NCBI GenBank assembly: GCA_045589955.1
Contig: JAZNQD010000020.1
Span: 1-41,370, forward strand
Source of the DNA: CAJGCS01 sp045589955
GTDB lineage: Bacteria; Bacillota_I; Bacilli_A; ML615J-28; CAG-313
Length of the DNA stretch: 41,370 nt
Direction of reading: 5' to 3'
Positions 40,997-41,370 of the stretch are shown piece after piece (position 1 is the stretch's first letter; every line of letters starts with the position of its first letter). Both the position numbers and the translations under genes were made by a program. The notes beneath the pieces were generated by a model that worked only from the letters and a program-made list of their open reading frames with translations, ran no database searches and was not told the origin of the DNA.

Positions 40997-41370
40997 TTAA
41001 GCCACCTCTGCAGTTCCACCAGCTTGGCTGATTTTTTCTAATGCAGATTTAGAGAATTTAGCAGCTTTGATTGTTAAAGCTTTTGTGAATTCTCCATTGC
41101 CTAATACTTTCACTCCCTCATACTCTTTTTTAACTAATCCGGCATTTTTTAAAGCAACAACATCAACTTGAGCTCCTGCTTCAAATTTTTGATTGATATC
41201 ACCAAGGTTAACTACAGCATATTCTTTACGAGATACGTTAGTGATCCCTCTTTTTGGTAATTTTTTGAATAATGGTGTTTGACCCCCTTCGAATGCAGGA
41301 CGAACACCGCCACCGCTACGTGCATTTTGACCTTTGTGTCCTCTAGTAGCTGTTTTACCCATGCCACTAC
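40997..41370 (-). CDS. rplO: 50S ribosomal protein L15, N-terminus cut by window edge
   Basis: The frame runs off the right edge. Visible are SGMGKTATRGHKGQNARSGG then FEGGQTPLFKKLPKRG and a C-terminus ending ISQAGGTAEVA. The methionine at 41360-41362 is internal: in L15 this stretch follows about 25 residues (R-x-GRG-x-GSGxGKT). The real start is outside the window. Confidence 0.95.
   Translation of the reverse strand, partial: SGMGKTATRGHKGQNARSGGGVRPAFEGGQTPLFKKLPKRGITNVSRKEYAVVNLGDINQKFEAGAQVDVVALKNAGLVKKEYEGVKVLGNGEFTKALTIKAAKFSKSALEKISQAGGTAEVA

Noticed and set aside
40997..41362. rplO as a complete 121-residue gene starting at 41362
   Set aside because: The frame stays open to the window edge and the missing L15 N-terminus should lie beyond it.
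1..41370. UGA recoding as in mycoplasmas, tRNA or rRNA genes, prophage, insertion sequences
   Set aside because: TGA serves as a stop in several genes; I found no tRNA, rRNA, transposase or phage structural genes.

Overview
This is an AT-rich window from a low-GC Gram-positive bacterium, most likely an anaerobic or fermentative member of class Bacilli near the Acholeplasma/Erysipelotrichia/RF39 side. The evidence is the Bacilli-type order of housekeeping blocks, consensus SigA-like promoters, strong AGGAGG ribosome sites, a pyruvate:ferredoxin oxidoreductase gene, T-box and TPP leaders, and no outer-membrane genes. TGA is used as a stop (for example in tmk), so the code is standard. The lineage is inferred from gene content, not from a search.

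Layout. 1-1407: 5' part of nifJ (minus strand). 1555-3544: an unknown multi-pass membrane protein and, divergently, a small serine recombinase. 3584-7805: a replication/translation block (tmk-holB-ricT-trmN6-rsmI, overlapping, minus strand). 7901-10350: VanZ-like protein, a 52-aa small protein, and a solute-binding-like lipoprotein whose signal peptide looks frameshifted. 10352-11930: a solitary trpB behind a tryptophan-type T-box. 11933-15800: a thiamin salvage operon (thiM-thiE-HAD phosphatase-thiD-tenA) behind a TPP riboswitch. 15947-17078: an alpha/beta hydrolase and a broken repeat-plus-HTH gene. 17167-20516: truA with the ECF transporter core (ecfA1-ecfA2-ecfT). 35439-41370: the end of the large ribosomal-protein operon (rplO-secY-adk-map-infA-rpmJ-rpsM-rpsK-rpoA-rplQ).

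In many Bacilli rplQ is followed directly by ecfA1. Here about 15 kb of accessory DNA separates them (20517-35438). Its centre is the most unusual part of the window: two divergent, paralogous two-gene cassettes. Each has a small exported protein with a near-identical N-terminus containing VGFASWTFVSGDS, followed by a very large exported protein (1408 and 1146 aa) with an MBG-like domain, a beta-helix-like middle, a C-terminal Hint (hedgehog/intein) domain and a shared tail. The 200-bp gap between the cassettes carries two perfect 22-bp inverted repeats, each next to a ribosome site. Between them lie one good promoter, reading left, and one terminator-like hairpin facing right. This arrangement fits an invertible promoter that selects one of two surface proteins. 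The repeats contain a 14-bp palindrome, and 14 bases spanning part of that palindrome recur at the promoter of the nearby XRE-family regulator (30105-30764), so an operator role is an alternative or additional reading. Beside the regulator lies a candidate structured small RNA. The island also holds gltS, a plsC-type acyltransferase with a zinc ribbon, an M50 protease and a YwaF-family membrane protein.

The housekeeping calls are secure. The cassette, switch and RNA calls are inferences from sequence pattern and need the checks given below.
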